From contig CAYLMK010000004.1 of NCBI GenBank assembly GCA_964384945.1, positions 124,001 through 188,000 on the forward strand: DNA of 64,000 nucleotides. The letters run 5' to 3'. The position numbers were made by a program, and so were the translations under genes. Every line of letters begins with the position of its first letter. Positions within the stretch are counted from its first letter, which is position 1. The notes under the pieces were generated by a model, which did not search any database, was not told where the DNA came from, and worked only from the letters and a program-made list of their open reading frames with translations. Shown in pieces: positions 29,240 through 37,391 of the stretch. This stretch comes from S015-6 sp964384945 (GTDB lineage: Bacteria; Desulfobacterota; DSWW01).

Positions 29240-29707
29240 TTACAGCAGGCTCGGCGTGACCATCCAGCCCACTGCCCACTGGTCTCCCGCGCCCTTTTCA
29301 AGGCACACAATCGCAGCCGGCCGAAACACGGCCACCTCCCGGGCATCCGTCCCCAGGACCAGCCGCGAGGCAAGGATGCCGAGAAAGGGCATGTGGCCCA
29401 CCAGCATATAGTCCCGCTGCCCCTGCCGGGAAGCGAACTTTTCGATAATCGGCGTCACGGGGTCGTTCGGGGCCATCCCGTCCTGCCGGAGGACACCGCC
29501 CCTGGAGGCCACCGCGGTCGCCAGGATTTCAGCCGTCTGGGAGGCCCTCTTCCTGCCGCTCTCCCAGATCGCGTCCACCTCGATGCCCTTCCCCTTCAGG
29601 AAGACGGCAACCTTCTCGACATCCTGCCTGCCTGCGGCGCTCAACCCCCGGTCCGGGTCCACTTCTTTGGACAGCGCCTGTCCGTGTCGCACGAGGTACA
29701 ACCGCAT
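29240..29707 (-). CDS. sixA: Phosphohistidine phosphatase SixA
   Basis: A 155-residue histidine phosphatase. The catalytic RHG motif is at 7-9 (YLVRHGQA) and the second His is in MLVGHMPFLG. IWESGRKRASQTAEIL holds the conserved phosphate-binding Arg. The length fits SixA (about 160). SixA removes phosphate from histidine residues such as on NPr of the nitrogen PTS or HPt domains. It is convergent with the YdbL-like gene and divergent from the DUF4139 gene. Confidence 0.88.
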   Translation of the reverse strand: MRLYLVRHGQALSKEVDPDRGLSAAGRQDVEKVAVFLKGKGIEVDAIWESGRKRASQTAEILATAVASRGGVLRQDGMAPNDPVTPIIEKFASRQGQRDYMLVGHMPFLGILASRLVLGTDAREVAVFRPAAIVCLEKGAGDQWAVGWMVTPSLL

Positions 29708-29813
29708 GGCTCACCCTCGATCGCACCGGCCCGGTCTTTTGCTTCGCTTCTGCTTGGACAAAGGATATAGTAGCACACGCGGGTTTTCCCTGTCATTCTC
29801 AAGGAGAGAAGCC

Positions 29814-31193
29814 ATGAGAGACGCCAATGCCTGTCTGACCATTCTGGCAACGCTGTTGCTGGCGGCGGCCGCGCCGGCGGCGGCCGAAGAGCCGCCGGTG
29901 ACGCTCACGATTTACAACGACAACTTCGCGATGGTCGAAGAGGTGCGCAGCCTCGCCCTCGCCCGGGGCATCCAGGAGTACAGGATCACGGACGTGACCG
30001 CTCACATCGAGCCGACATCGGTGCGTCTGCGCTCCCTGACCGCGCCCGAGGCGCTCACGCTCCACGAACAGCGCTTCGAGTTCGATCTGGCCGGGACCGG
30101 CCGGCTCCTGGAGCGCCACGTCGACATGCCCGTCGTGGTCACCATCGAAGAGGGCGGGACCTTTCAAGGCAACCTGCTCAGCGCCGACGAGGGAGACGCC
30201 ATTCTCCAGCTCGAGGACGGCTCGATCCAGGTGGTCCGGGCGCAAAGCATCCAGACCCTCCAGTTCCCTTCCGTGCCCGAGGGCCTGATCACCAAGCCCA
30301 CCCTGGTCTGGCTCCTCGAAGCGACCAGGTCCGGAAAGCACGATCTCCAGGTGAGCTACCTCACGCAGGGCATGCGTTGGGAAGCCGAATACATCGCGAG
30401 CCTGAGCGGGCAGGAGGACCGGCTCGAACTCGCCGGCTGGGCATCGATCGAAAACCGCTCGGGCCTGAGCTTCAAAGACGCGCGGCTGCGGCTTGTCGCC
30501 GGCGACGTACACCGGGCCGCGCCCCAGCCCTATCGGTCCGACGTCGGCAAGCAACGATCGACGGCCCTCATGGAGGCGGCCGCCCCTGCCCCCCGCTTCG
30601 AGGAGACGCCCGTCGCAGAATACCACCTCTACGCGCTCGACCGCCCTGCGACGCTCGCGGACAAGCAGGCCAAGCAACTCGCCCTCTTCCCGCCCGCATC
30701 GGTCAAGGCGGCCAAGGAGTTCAGCTACGAAGGCTCCCGCGACGAGAGCAGAGTCCGGATCAACCTCGTGATCCACAACACCAAGGAGAACGGCCTCGGC
30801 AGGCCCCTGCCCGGCGGCAGGCTGCGAGTCTACAAAGATGCCGGAGCCAAGGCCGACGCCTTTGCGGGCGAAGATCGGATCGGGCACGTGGCCGAAGGGG
30901 AAGAGGTCCGCGTCTATCTCGGAAACGCCTTCGACCTCGTGGGCGAGCGGACCGTGCTCGAGACCCGCCAGGTGAGCAACCGTTCCCGCCAGGAGACCGT
31001 GCAGATCCAGTTGCGCAACCGCAAGGACAAGGCTGTCGCCGTCACGGCCATCGAGCACTTCCGCGGCGACTGGAAGTTCATCGGAACGACACCGAAGATC
31101 CGAAAGAAGGAGGCCTACAAGGTGGAGTTCGAGGTGAACGTGCCGGCCAAGGGCGAGGAGACCTTCACGTACCAGGTGCTCTACAAGTGGTAG
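29814..31193 (+). CDS. DUF4139 domain-containing secreted protein
   Basis: A 459-residue protein from ATG 29814, seven bases after AAGGAG. The signal peptide is CLTILATLLLAAAAPAAA. DUF4140/4139-type beta domains follow, with TLTIYNDNFAMVEEVRSL near the start and TRSGKHDLQVSYLTQGMRWEAEY in the middle. The C-terminal strand motif VPAKGEETFTYQVLYKW is typical of DUF4139. Its function is unknown; homologues are widespread secreted or outer-membrane-associated proteins. It stands alone on the plus strand. Its last 29 bases overlap the 3' end of the convergent DUF362 gene. Confidence 0.85.
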   Translation: MRDANACLTILATLLLAAAAPAAAEEPPVTLTIYNDNFAMVEEVRSLALARGIQEYRITDVTAHIEPTSVRLRSLTAPEALTLHEQRFEFDLAGTGRLLERHVDMPVVVTIEEGGTFQGNLLSADEGDAILQLEDGSIQVVRAQSIQTLQFPSVPEGLITKPTLVWLLEATRSGKHDLQVSYLTQGMRWEAEYIASLSGQEDRLELAGWASIENRSGLSFKDARLRLVAGDVHRAAPQPYRSDVGKQRSTALMEAAAPAPRFEETPVAEYHLYALDRPATLADKQAKQLALFPPASVKAAKEFSYEGSRDESRVRINLVIHNTKENGLGRPLPGGRLRVYKDAGAKADAFAGEDRIGHVAEGEEVRVYLGNAFDLVGERTVLETRQVSNRSRQETVQIQLRNRKDKAVAVTAIEHFRGDWKFIGTTPKIRKKEAYKVEFEVNVPAKGEETFTYQVLYKW

Positions 31194-31959
31194 GCTTGCA
31201 GAACAGGGGGCGGGCGGCCCGCAGGTGGCCGACGTTCTCCCAGCTTCGGCCCAGGATCCATGCCGCCCGGGCATCGACGGCCCAGGGATTCCGTCCTCCC
31301 ACGAGCACCCTCTTGGGCGGGCAGCAGGGCGTTCCGGTCAGGTGACTGCCCTTCATCCCGATGCGCCCGTCGACGAGCGCAAGGTCGGGAGCGCGGTACA
31401 GCATCAGATCCGCAATCGCCTGATCCAGGTCGCCGTCGTGCACCGCGGATTTCTTGAAGGACCAGTATCCCCCGTAGCGGCTGGCCGGGAGGATGCCGAT
31501 CATGTTCTTGATGCTCAGGGTCACGCCGGCCATCGCGTGTTCCTTGAGAACCGGGATCGAGATGAGAAAGCCCCGGGTCACAAGCTTGGGAAGCCAGATC
31601 CGCTCGAACCGCCCCGCCTGCGGGTGGGCATATTCGGCGATCTCTTCCCGGTCCAGGTCGATGAAGTCATCCGCAGGCACCTGCCGGTAGCCGAGATGGC
31701 GGAAGTTCTTGTGCGTCTCTCCCTCTCCGCTTCCCTCCACGACCAGGATCGTGGCGCTCGTCGCCTCCCTGCACCACTTGGCCACGGCGGCGACCATGCC
31801 CACGTCCGTGGTCACCGGCGGAGGCGAGCTGGTCACCAGGTTCGGCTTGAGGAGGATCATGCCCTGCTCGGCGAGCAGCGGGGCCGCCTGCAGACGGTCC
31901 ATCAGCTCGAAGACCGTCTTCTCGTAATCCGTGAAGGGAACGACGACTGCGGGGTCCAT
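31165..31959 (-). CDS. DUF362 domain-containing protein
   Basis: A 264-residue DUF362 protein from ATG 31959, one base after the toxin stop. Conserved motifs are GMILLKPNLVTSSPPPVTTD, ILVVEGSGEG, LISIPVLKEHAMAGVTLSIKN and PDLALVDGRIGMKG. DUF362 is often fused to ferredoxin domains, but here there is no cysteine cluster and no signal peptide, so it is the cytoplasmic stand-alone form. Its function is not known. It has no strong ribosome-binding site of its own (GGAGGG lies 14 bases up), so expression likely depends on reading through the toxin gene. A second DUF362 protein, Tat-exported, is encoded at 61357-62565. Confidence 0.85.
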   Translation of the reverse strand: MDPAVVVPFTDYEKTVFELMDRLQAAPLLAEQGMILLKPNLVTSSPPPVTTDVGMVAAVAKWCREATSATILVVEGSGEGETHKNFRHLGYRQVPADDFIDLDREEIAEYAHPQAGRFERIWLPKLVTRGFLISIPVLKEHAMAGVTLSIKNMIGILPASRYGGYWSFKKSAVHDGDLDQAIADLMLYRAPDLALVDGRIGMKGSHLTGTPCCPPKRVLVGGRNPWAVDARAAWILGRSWENVGHLRAARPLFCKPTTCRAPGT

Positions 31960-31960
31960 T

Positions 31961-32218
31961 TCAGCGGCACACTTCCCTCCGGTGGCCGAGGCGATAGACC
32001 CGTACGAGACGGGCCTCGTCGTCCACCAGAAAAAGAATCCGGTATTTCCCATTTCGGATCCGGTACCCTTGCTTCTTGAGAATCTTCCTTGCGCCCGGCG
32101 GACGAGGGTCCGGCTCGAGCCCGTCGAGGCTCTCGCCGATCCGTTGAAGGTCCTGCTTGGGAAGATCGTAGAGTGCGCGCTCGGCACTTCTCTCGAGCAG
32201 GACGCTGTAGCGCTTCAT
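31961..32218 (-). CDS. RelE/ParE-family toxin
   Basis: An 85-residue protein with the compact RelE fold: MKRYSVLLERSAERALYDLP (strand and helix), DPRPPGARKIL, YRIRNGKYRILFLVDDEARLVRVYRLGHRREV. The basic GYRIRNGKYRI and VYRLGHRREV strands are the usual ribosome-A-site contacts of RelE-type mRNA interferases. Its ATG overlaps the antitoxin stop (ATGA), the classic antitoxin-first arrangement. Its TGA is followed after one base by the ATG of the DUF362 gene. Confidence 0.9.
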   Translation of the reverse strand: MKRYSVLLERSAERALYDLPKQDLQRIGESLDGLEPDPRPPGARKILKKQGYRIRNGKYRILFLVDDEARLVRVYRLGHRREVCR

Positions 32219-32448
32219 GCCCGGCCCTTCTTCTGTGACTCCTTCTTCACATCGCTCCAGGGCCGAAAGCTGACGCCCTGCTCGATGGCCTCCTTGAGAT
32301 CATAACTGTCCAGGAGGTCTTCAATCTTCTCGCGCAGCGCGCTTTCGACGACGAAGCTCTTCCGCAACCCGTGCTTTCGGCAGACCTCATCCAGGGCCCT
32401 CTTCAACTCGCCCGGGATCTTTGTTGCAAAGGCCTCGTTGCGAGCCAT
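32215..32448 (-). CDS. Antitoxin of the RelE-type module
   Basis: A 77-residue protein from ATG 32448, five bases after GGAGGGA. The N-terminal half (EAFATKIPGELKRALDEVC then RKHGLRKSFVVESALREKIEDLLDS) is a ribbon-helix-helix-type DNA-binding domain. The C-terminal half, with VSFRPWSDVKKESQKKGRA, is the basic, flexible toxin-neutralising tail. It lies directly upstream of the toxin and most likely represses the operon. Confidence 0.85.
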   Translation of the reverse strand: MARNEAFATKIPGELKRALDEVCRKHGLRKSFVVESALREKIEDLLDSYDLKEAIEQGVSFRPWSDVKKESQKKGRA

Positions 32449-32913
32449 TCGAATCCCTCCTCGGTTCCACAAAGCTCGATGGATCGACCTCTCTCCCTTT
32501 TGCGCCCCTATTCTTACTCTATCATGACGAAGCATGCCTGAGCAAACCTTTGAGCGAAATTTCCCAGCGCCCCCGCTGCGCGCCAAGAGCTGGGAAATCC
32601 GCTTTCTCTCCTGGGAAACCCTTTTCCCCGTTCTCTTGGGCGGTACGTTTTTGGCCTCGCACGGCTCTGTTTTCGGCGTGCAGGAACAAAATCCTCTGAA
32701 ACCGCGTCATTACCTTTTGCATCGACCGGCCGTGCTGCAGCCGATGTCCGGAGGGCTTGGTTGTGGCATGCGGATTGCTGAACCCCTTTGCATTGACGCG
32801 TTTCATTCTTTCTGATACGCTTCATTCCGGTTCTTTGGTAAGCAGCTGGGGTGCCCTCCTGATGGAAGCACCCGAGGAGTGAGGCAAGAGCCTTTTCATC
32901 CACGAGGTGACGC
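32449..32913. other. Gene-poor stretch with an inverted repeat
   Basis: No convincing gene. Frames of about 90 codons are open on both strands (for example 32534-32815 plus and 32522-32806 minus), but neither shows family motifs, a good ribosome-binding site or a signal peptide. The DNA is less GC-rich than its neighbours. It contains a 10-base perfect inverted repeat (32559-32568 and 32589-32598) and a third partial copy of the arm. It could be a degraded mobile or repetitive element, or hold a structured RNA. Confidence 0.4.
32559..32598. repeat. Inverted repeat ATTTCCCAGC/GCTGGGAAAT
   Basis: Perfect 10-base arms 20 bases apart, with a GC-rich loop that can extend the pairing. CTGGGAAA occurs again at 32611-32618. 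No T-run follows, so it does not look like a terminator. Confidence 0.6.
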
Positions 32914-33438
32914 ATGCATTCCTTGAGGGCTTCCATGCTCTTCGTCGTGATTGCATTTTGCGCCTTCTCTGCGGATCATCGAAGGCAGCAACCTTCCGGC
33001 TCATCGGTTCCGGCGCGTTTCGCTTCGGCCGAAGATTCCGTGGAGTCGCCGTTTGCGTACGTTCCGGAGCTGTTGACAGTCGAAGAAAACAATCCATCCA
33101 AGCGAAGACCGACCAAGGTTACCCGTATCGTCAGGGTCACCGCCTACAACGCAGTGCCGGAGCAGACCGACGACACGCCGAACATCTGTGCGTGGGGAGA
33201 CGAGATCCGGCCCGGAATCATCGCGATCTCCAGAGACCTGGAGCAAGTCGGCCTCACACGCGGCAAGAAAGTTCACATCGAGGGCATCGGGATGGCGGTC
33301 GTCCTGGACCGGATGCACGACCGGAAACGGAACCAGATCGACATTTACATGAAAAGGTACGAAGATGCGGTCCGTTTCGGTGCCAAGGAACTGTCCATTT
33401 CCTGGATCGAGGACGCGCATACCGAACAGGACGGCTAG
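32914..33438 (+). CDS. 3D (Asp-Asp-Asp) domain secreted protein
   Basis: A 174-residue protein. The N-terminal hydrophobic stretch (ASMLFVVIAFCAFSA) is a signal peptide. The 3D domain runs from about residue 65: VRVTAYNAVPEQTDDTPNICAWG, GIIAISRDLEQVGLTRGKKVHI, and VVLDRMHDRKRNQIDIYM. These carry the three conserved aspartates that line the active site in MltA-type lytic transglycosylases and related cell-wall enzymes. It lacks other domains. It probably acts on peptidoglycan in the periplasm. It stands alone. Confidence 0.88.
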   Translation: MHSLRASMLFVVIAFCAFSADHRRQQPSGSSVPARFASAEDSVESPFAYVPELLTVEENNPSKRRPTKVTRIVRVTAYNAVPEQTDDTPNICAWGDEIRPGIIAISRDLEQVGLTRGKKVHIEGIGMAVVLDRMHDRKRNQIDIYMKRYEDAVRFGAKELSISWIEDAHTEQDG

Positions 33439-33504
33439 GGCCGAGGCCCACCCTTCGCGCCCAGGGATAGGTCCGTCGGTTGGCACGCCTCTCGTTCGCA
33501 AACC

Positions 33505-34470
33505 CTAAGGCGGGCATTCCGCGCACACCGACCGGAACAGGTTGGTCGACAGGTACCGGTCCCCCCGGTCGGGCAACAGGGCCACCACCGTGTCGCCGGG
33601 GGCGAGGTCGGCCGCGACGCGCAGAGCGGCCCACAGCGCCGCCCCGCTGCTCATGCCGCAGAACAACCCCTCCTCGAGGGCCAGGCGCTGGGTCATGGCA
33701 AAGGCGGGGCGATCCTCGACCGTGACGATCCGGTCGAGCCGGTTCGATTCCCAGATCTCGGGCACGATCGATTCCTTCATGTTCTTCAATCCCTGGATGG
33801 CGTGCCCCTCGACAGGCTCGACCCCGATCACCTTCACCTCGGGGCTGTACTCCTTCAAGCGCCGGACCACGCCCATCAAGGTGCCCGTCGTGCCCATGCC
33901 GGCCACGAACGCCGTGATCTCCCCTCCGCTCTGCCTCCAGATCTCCGGGGCAGTGGTTTCGTAGTGCGCCAGCCAGTTGTCCGGGTTGGCGAACTGGTTG
34001 GGCATGAAGTAGCGGTCCGGGTCCTCGGAGAGGATGCGGTGGGCGGCCCGGATGGCCCCGTCCGTCCGTTCGTGGGCCGGGGTGAGCACGAGCTCGGCGC
34101 CGTAGGCGAGTAACGTCTGGCGCCGCTCCATGCTCACGCACTCGGGCAGGGTGAGCTTGACCCTGTAGCCCTTAACCGCGCCCACCATGGCCAAGCCGAT
34201 GCCGGTGTTTCCGGACGTGGGCTCCAGGATGGTCTTCCCGGGCCTCAGGCGGCCGTCCTTCTCGGCACGCTCGATCATCCACAGGGCCGGACGATCCTTG
34301 ACCGAACCGCCGGGATTGTGACCTTCGAGCTTAACCAGGACACGCACATCCCGCTCCGGCCGGATGTTTCTCAGTTCCACGAGCGGCGTGTTGCCGATGG
34401 ATTCAAGCAGAAAGGGACACCTTCTCTTTTCCGCCTGAATCTGACGAACCACCCGCTTGTCGGTCTCCAT
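33505..34470 (-). CDS. cysM: Cysteine synthase B (O-acetylserine sulfhydrylase)
   Basis: A 321-residue PLP enzyme that makes cysteine from O-acetylserine and sulfide or thiosulfate. The PLP lysine is K58 in HNPGGSVKDRP. The substrate loop is EPTSGNTGIGLAM, and the phosphate loop is in AGMGTTGTLMGV. The C-terminal GMSSGAALWAAL and LLPDRGDRYLSTNLF match CysM rather than CysK. AAAGGAG precedes ATG 34470. The acyl-CoA synthetase-like gene lies 39 bases upstream on the same strand, but no shared role is apparent. Confidence 0.93.
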   Translation of the reverse strand: METDKRVVRQIQAEKRRCPFLLESIGNTPLVELRNIRPERDVRVLVKLEGHNPGGSVKDRPALWMIERAEKDGRLRPGKTILEPTSGNTGIGLAMVGAVKGYRVKLTLPECVSMERRQTLLAYGAELVLTPAHERTDGAIRAAHRILSEDPDRYFMPNQFANPDNWLAHYETTAPEIWRQSGGEITAFVAGMGTTGTLMGVVRRLKEYSPEVKVIGVEPVEGHAIQGLKNMKESIVPEIWESNRLDRIVTVEDRPAFAMTQRLALEEGLFCGMSSGAALWAALRVAADLAPGDTVVALLPDRGDRYLSTNLFRSVCAECPP

Positions 34471-34509
34471 GAGATTCTCCTTTGGAATAGAATACCCAGG
34501 AACGCGCCG

Positions 34510-35895
34510 TCAGGCAAGGCGGCCGGCCCGCCGTCCGCGCTGCAGCAGCATGTGCAGCGCGCGCACGCTCTCCCTCGCATCGTTGAAGACCGGGAAGATG
34601 CCGGTGCTCTTGAGTTCCTCGATCTCGCCCCTGCGGCCGAAGAAGCTCAGGGCGATCGGCTTGCCCGCGCGCTCGCACAACCGCCTGAAGAACTTCAGCA
34701 CCTCATCCGGCTTGCCGACCCCGCCGCGCAGCATCCGCATCATCTCCGGCTCGTACATGTGGCAGAGAACGATACCGTCCACGAAATCGAGGGCCAGGCA
34801 CTGCTCGAGCGCGAACACCAATCCTCTCACGTCGTGGATGTCGCCGAAGTCCATCGGGTTGGACATGCGGATCACCCCGCCTCGGCGGTAGCCCTCGATC
34901 TCGTCCAGAAGCGGTCTCGGCAGATCGGGGCACTGGAAGCCGAGCCGCTCGCACATGTCCCCGAGGATCACGGAGAACCCCCCGGACAGGGAGATGGCTA
35001 CCAGGCGGTTCCCCTTGAGCGGCGGCAGACGGAGCGCCTTGGCGCAGACGGTCATGTCGTGGATGCTCCCCACCCGAACGATGCCGCACTGCCGGAACGC
35101 GCCGTCCACGACGCGGTCATCGTTGAAGAGCGCGGCGGTGTGCGACAGGGCGATCCGCGATGCCGTGGCGCTCACGTTCGCCTTATAGACCACGATCGGC
35201 CTTGCCGCGCCCGATGCCACCCGCATCAGCGCGCCGCCGTCTTCTATGCTCTCCAGGTAGAGATGGATCTGTTCCGTATCCTCGTCGTCGAGCAGATACT
35301 CGATCAGCTCGATCTCCCCTATGTCGAGCTTGTTCCCCACACTGACGATCTTCGAGAACCCGACGTGTTCGTCCGAGAAGGAGTACGCGGACTGGGTGGT
35401 AACGCCGCCGCTCTGGATGATGAGGCTCGCCGTCCCCTTCCTGAAGCGAGCGGCCTGCATCGGGTTGAAGGGCGTGCACAGGCCCGAGCCGGTGCAGATC
35501 ACCCCGATGGAATTGGGCCCGATGAAGCGGATCCCCCATCGGTTCGCGGCCTCCAGGATCTCCCGCTCGGCCCGGCTGCCGGCCCCTTCGAACTCCCGGA
35601 ACCCGCCCGTGGAGATCACGGCACGGCGAATCCCCTTTCGGCCGCAGGCCTCCAGGGTCCCGGCAACGTAGGGGGCCGGGACGAGGATCACGGCCAGGTC
35701 GATGTCGTCGGGAAGGCGGTCCGGATTCGTGACGATCTCTTTTCCGTAAACGTTGCCCGGTTGCCTTCCGACCGGGTATATCCCGCCCTTGAAGCCCATC
35801 TCCTGGGAGTGCAGGACGATGTTCTTCGCCAGGTTGCCCGCGTGGCTCCCCACGCCGAACACCGCCATATTGGAAGGATAGAAGAAGGCTCTCAT
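34510..35895 (-). CDS. ADP-forming acyl-CoA synthetase-like protein (alpha-type, no ATP-grasp domain)
   Basis: A 461-residue protein from ATG 35895. Residues about 1-130 form a CoA-binding Rossmann domain (MRAFFYPSNMAVFGVGSHAGN, GFKGGIYPVGRQPGNVYG, RFIGPNSIGVICTGSGLCTP). Two succinyl-CoA-ligase-like domains follow, with the phospho-His motif RIALSHTAALFNDD and SLSGGFSVILGDMCERLGF. These are the alpha-subunit parts of acetate-CoA ligase (ADP-forming). The ATP-grasp beta domain that normally completes the enzyme is absent from this gene and its neighbours. A partner may be encoded elsewhere, or the protein may be a protein-acylation or CoA-binding relative. Confidence 0.8.
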   Translation of the reverse strand: MRAFFYPSNMAVFGVGSHAGNLAKNIVLHSQEMGFKGGIYPVGRQPGNVYGKEIVTNPDRLPDDIDLAVILVPAPYVAGTLEACGRKGIRRAVISTGGFREFEGAGSRAEREILEAANRWGIRFIGPNSIGVICTGSGLCTPFNPMQAARFRKGTASLIIQSGGVTTQSAYSFSDEHVGFSKIVSVGNKLDIGEIELIEYLLDDEDTEQIHLYLESIEDGGALMRVASGAARPIVVYKANVSATASRIALSHTAALFNDDRVVDGAFRQCGIVRVGSIHDMTVCAKALRLPPLKGNRLVAISLSGGFSVILGDMCERLGFQCPDLPRPLLDEIEGYRRGGVIRMSNPMDFGDIHDVRGLVFALEQCLALDFVDGIVLCHMYEPEMMRMLRGGVGKPDEVLKFFRRLCERAGKPIALSFFGRRGEIEELKSTGIFPVFNDARESVRALHMLLQRGRRAGRLA

Positions 35896-36033
35896 GTCCT
35901 GCGGCGTAGACCTTCCCGGGCTGATGCAGCAGGTTGGCTGGAAATACAGGGGCAAGCAAGGAATGTAGCGGGCCCTGGGCCCCGAGTCAATCCAAGGGGG
36001 TTGCCAGCCGCAGGGTGCCGGGCGGGCGTCTTG

Positions 36034-36219
36034 TCAGAGCCTCTCCGGCTTGCAGAGGCTCTTCTTCCCGGCCGCCGCACGGCCGCACTTCCTGCAGACA
36101 TATTCCGGATCCTTCACCAAGGCCTTGTACTCCTCGAGGTGGCTTTTCACATAGCCGATGTTCTTCAGAAGACACAGATGCTTCTCATGTTCCGGGTGGG
36201 GCATTTTGATCTCCGCCAT
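36034..36219 (-). CDS. 61-residue zinc-ribbon-like protein
   Basis: A small gene from ATG 36219, seven bases after GGAGG. The product is charged and soluble and ends with a cysteine motif: YVCRKCGRAA (C42, C45) and SLCKPERL (C56). Together with H8, H11 and H14 these could form a rubredoxin-like knuckle or zinc ribbon. Similar short proteins with a CRKCGR...LCxPE motif are common in Desulfobacterota, with unknown role. It is divergent from murB, separated by 126 bases. Confidence 0.75.
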   Translation of the reverse strand: MAEIKMPHPEHEKHLCLLKNIGYVKSHLEEYKALVKDPEYVCRKCGRAAAGKKSLCKPERL

Positions 36220-36345
36220 TTCAAATCCTCCCTGTCGTTCGGTCGCCTTCTCGTTTTTCTTCCCACCTCTCGGATGAAGTTCCGGCACCGGAGGTTGCTC
36301 GCGATCCGTTTGACAGGCGCCGTCCCCACGTGGTTGACTCCTCTC

Positions 36346-37362
36346 ATGGATTTTCTCGAAGGCCATCCCTTGCAGGGCTTGAACACCTTCGGCCTGCCTG
36401 CTCTCGGACGGTACTTCTGTCGTGCGGAAACCGTGGATGATCTGAGGGAGGCCCTGGCCTTTGCCGATGCGCAGGGCCTTCCCGTCCTGCCGCTCGGCGG
36501 CGGAAGCAACGTGGTGATCACCCGGGACTTCCCCGGTGTGGTCGTGCAGATCTCCCTCCAGGGAATCGAGCGACTCGATGACACGGCCGATCACTGCCTG
36601 CTTCGGGCTGGGGGAGGCGAGGCATGGCACCCGTTCATCGAATACTGCCTGGATCATGATCTTTTCGGCCTCGAGAACCTCTCGCTGATCCCCGGCACGG
36701 TCGGGGCCGCGCCGATTCAAAACATCGGGGCCTTCGGCGTGGAACTCCGTGACCGCGTGGAGTCGCTCGAGGCCCTGGACCGGGCGACGGGAAGGCTCGT
36801 CCGATTCAGCAACGCGGAATGCCGGTTCTCGTACCGGAACAGCTTCTTCAAGCAGGAGCCACGGGACCGTTACATCATCACCTCCGTGACGTTCAGGCTG
36901 GAGAAGGCGCCGGCCCTCGTAACGAGTTACGGTTTCTTGGCCAGGGAGCTCGAGGCCATGGGCGTGACCGAGGTCTCTCCGCGAGCGGTCAGCCGGGCCG
37001 TCTGCCGCATACGAAAACGAAAGCTCCCGGACCCGGCCGTCCTGGGCAACGCGGGCAGCTTCTTCCAGAATCCCGTCGTGCCCGAAGAGGCCTTCCGGAG
37101 GCTCAAGGCCCGTCACGAGGGCATCGTCGCCTTCCCCGACGCGCACGGCCGGGTGAAACTGGCGGCCGGGTGGCTGATCGACCGACTGGGATGGAAGGGA
37201 TTTCGCAGGGGCCCGGTGGGCGTGCATGCGGAGCACGCGCTCGTGCTGGTCAACTACGGAGGGGCCTCCGCAAGCCAGCTCCTCCGGCTCGCGGACGAAA
37301 TCCGGCTCTCGGTCAGACAGGCCTTCGGCATCGATCTGGAGATCGAGCCCCGGGTCTACTGA
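36346..37362 (+). CDS. murB: UDP-N-acetylenolpyruvoylglucosamine reductase MurB
   Basis: A 338-residue type I MurB that makes UDP-N-acetylmuramate with FAD and NADPH in peptidoglycan synthesis. The FAD-binding part is LNTFGLPALGRYFCR, LPLGGGSNVVITRDF and GTVGAAPIQNIGAFGVEL. SYRNSFFKQ carries the conserved Tyr-Arg. The proton donor Ser is in GNAGSFFQNPVV and the C-terminal Glu region is HAEHALVLVNYGGASA. The start ATG 36346 was chosen by length (E. coli 342). The frame is open far upstream without MurB similarity and the ribosome-binding site is weak. It is not in a dcw-type cluster here. Confidence 0.93.
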   Translation: MDFLEGHPLQGLNTFGLPALGRYFCRAETVDDLREALAFADAQGLPVLPLGGGSNVVITRDFPGVVVQISLQGIERLDDTADHCLLRAGGGEAWHPFIEYCLDHDLFGLENLSLIPGTVGAAPIQNIGAFGVELRDRVESLEALDRATGRLVRFSNAECRFSYRNSFFKQEPRDRYIITSVTFRLEKAPALVTSYGFLARELEAMGVTEVSPRAVSRAVCRIRKRKLPDPAVLGNAGSFFQNPVVPEEAFRRLKARHEGIVAFPDAHGRVKLAAGWLIDRLGWKGFRRGPVGVHAEHALVLVNYGGASASQLLRLADEIRLSVRQAFGIDLEIEPRVY

Positions 37363-37391
37363 GCAAGCGCCGACAGGGCCGCGCCGACCGG

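Noticed and set aside
34318..36345. Open frame extending upstream of murB, giving about 1000 residues
   Set aside because: Only the last 338 residues match MurB. The rest is antisense to cysM and the acyl-CoA synthetase gene.
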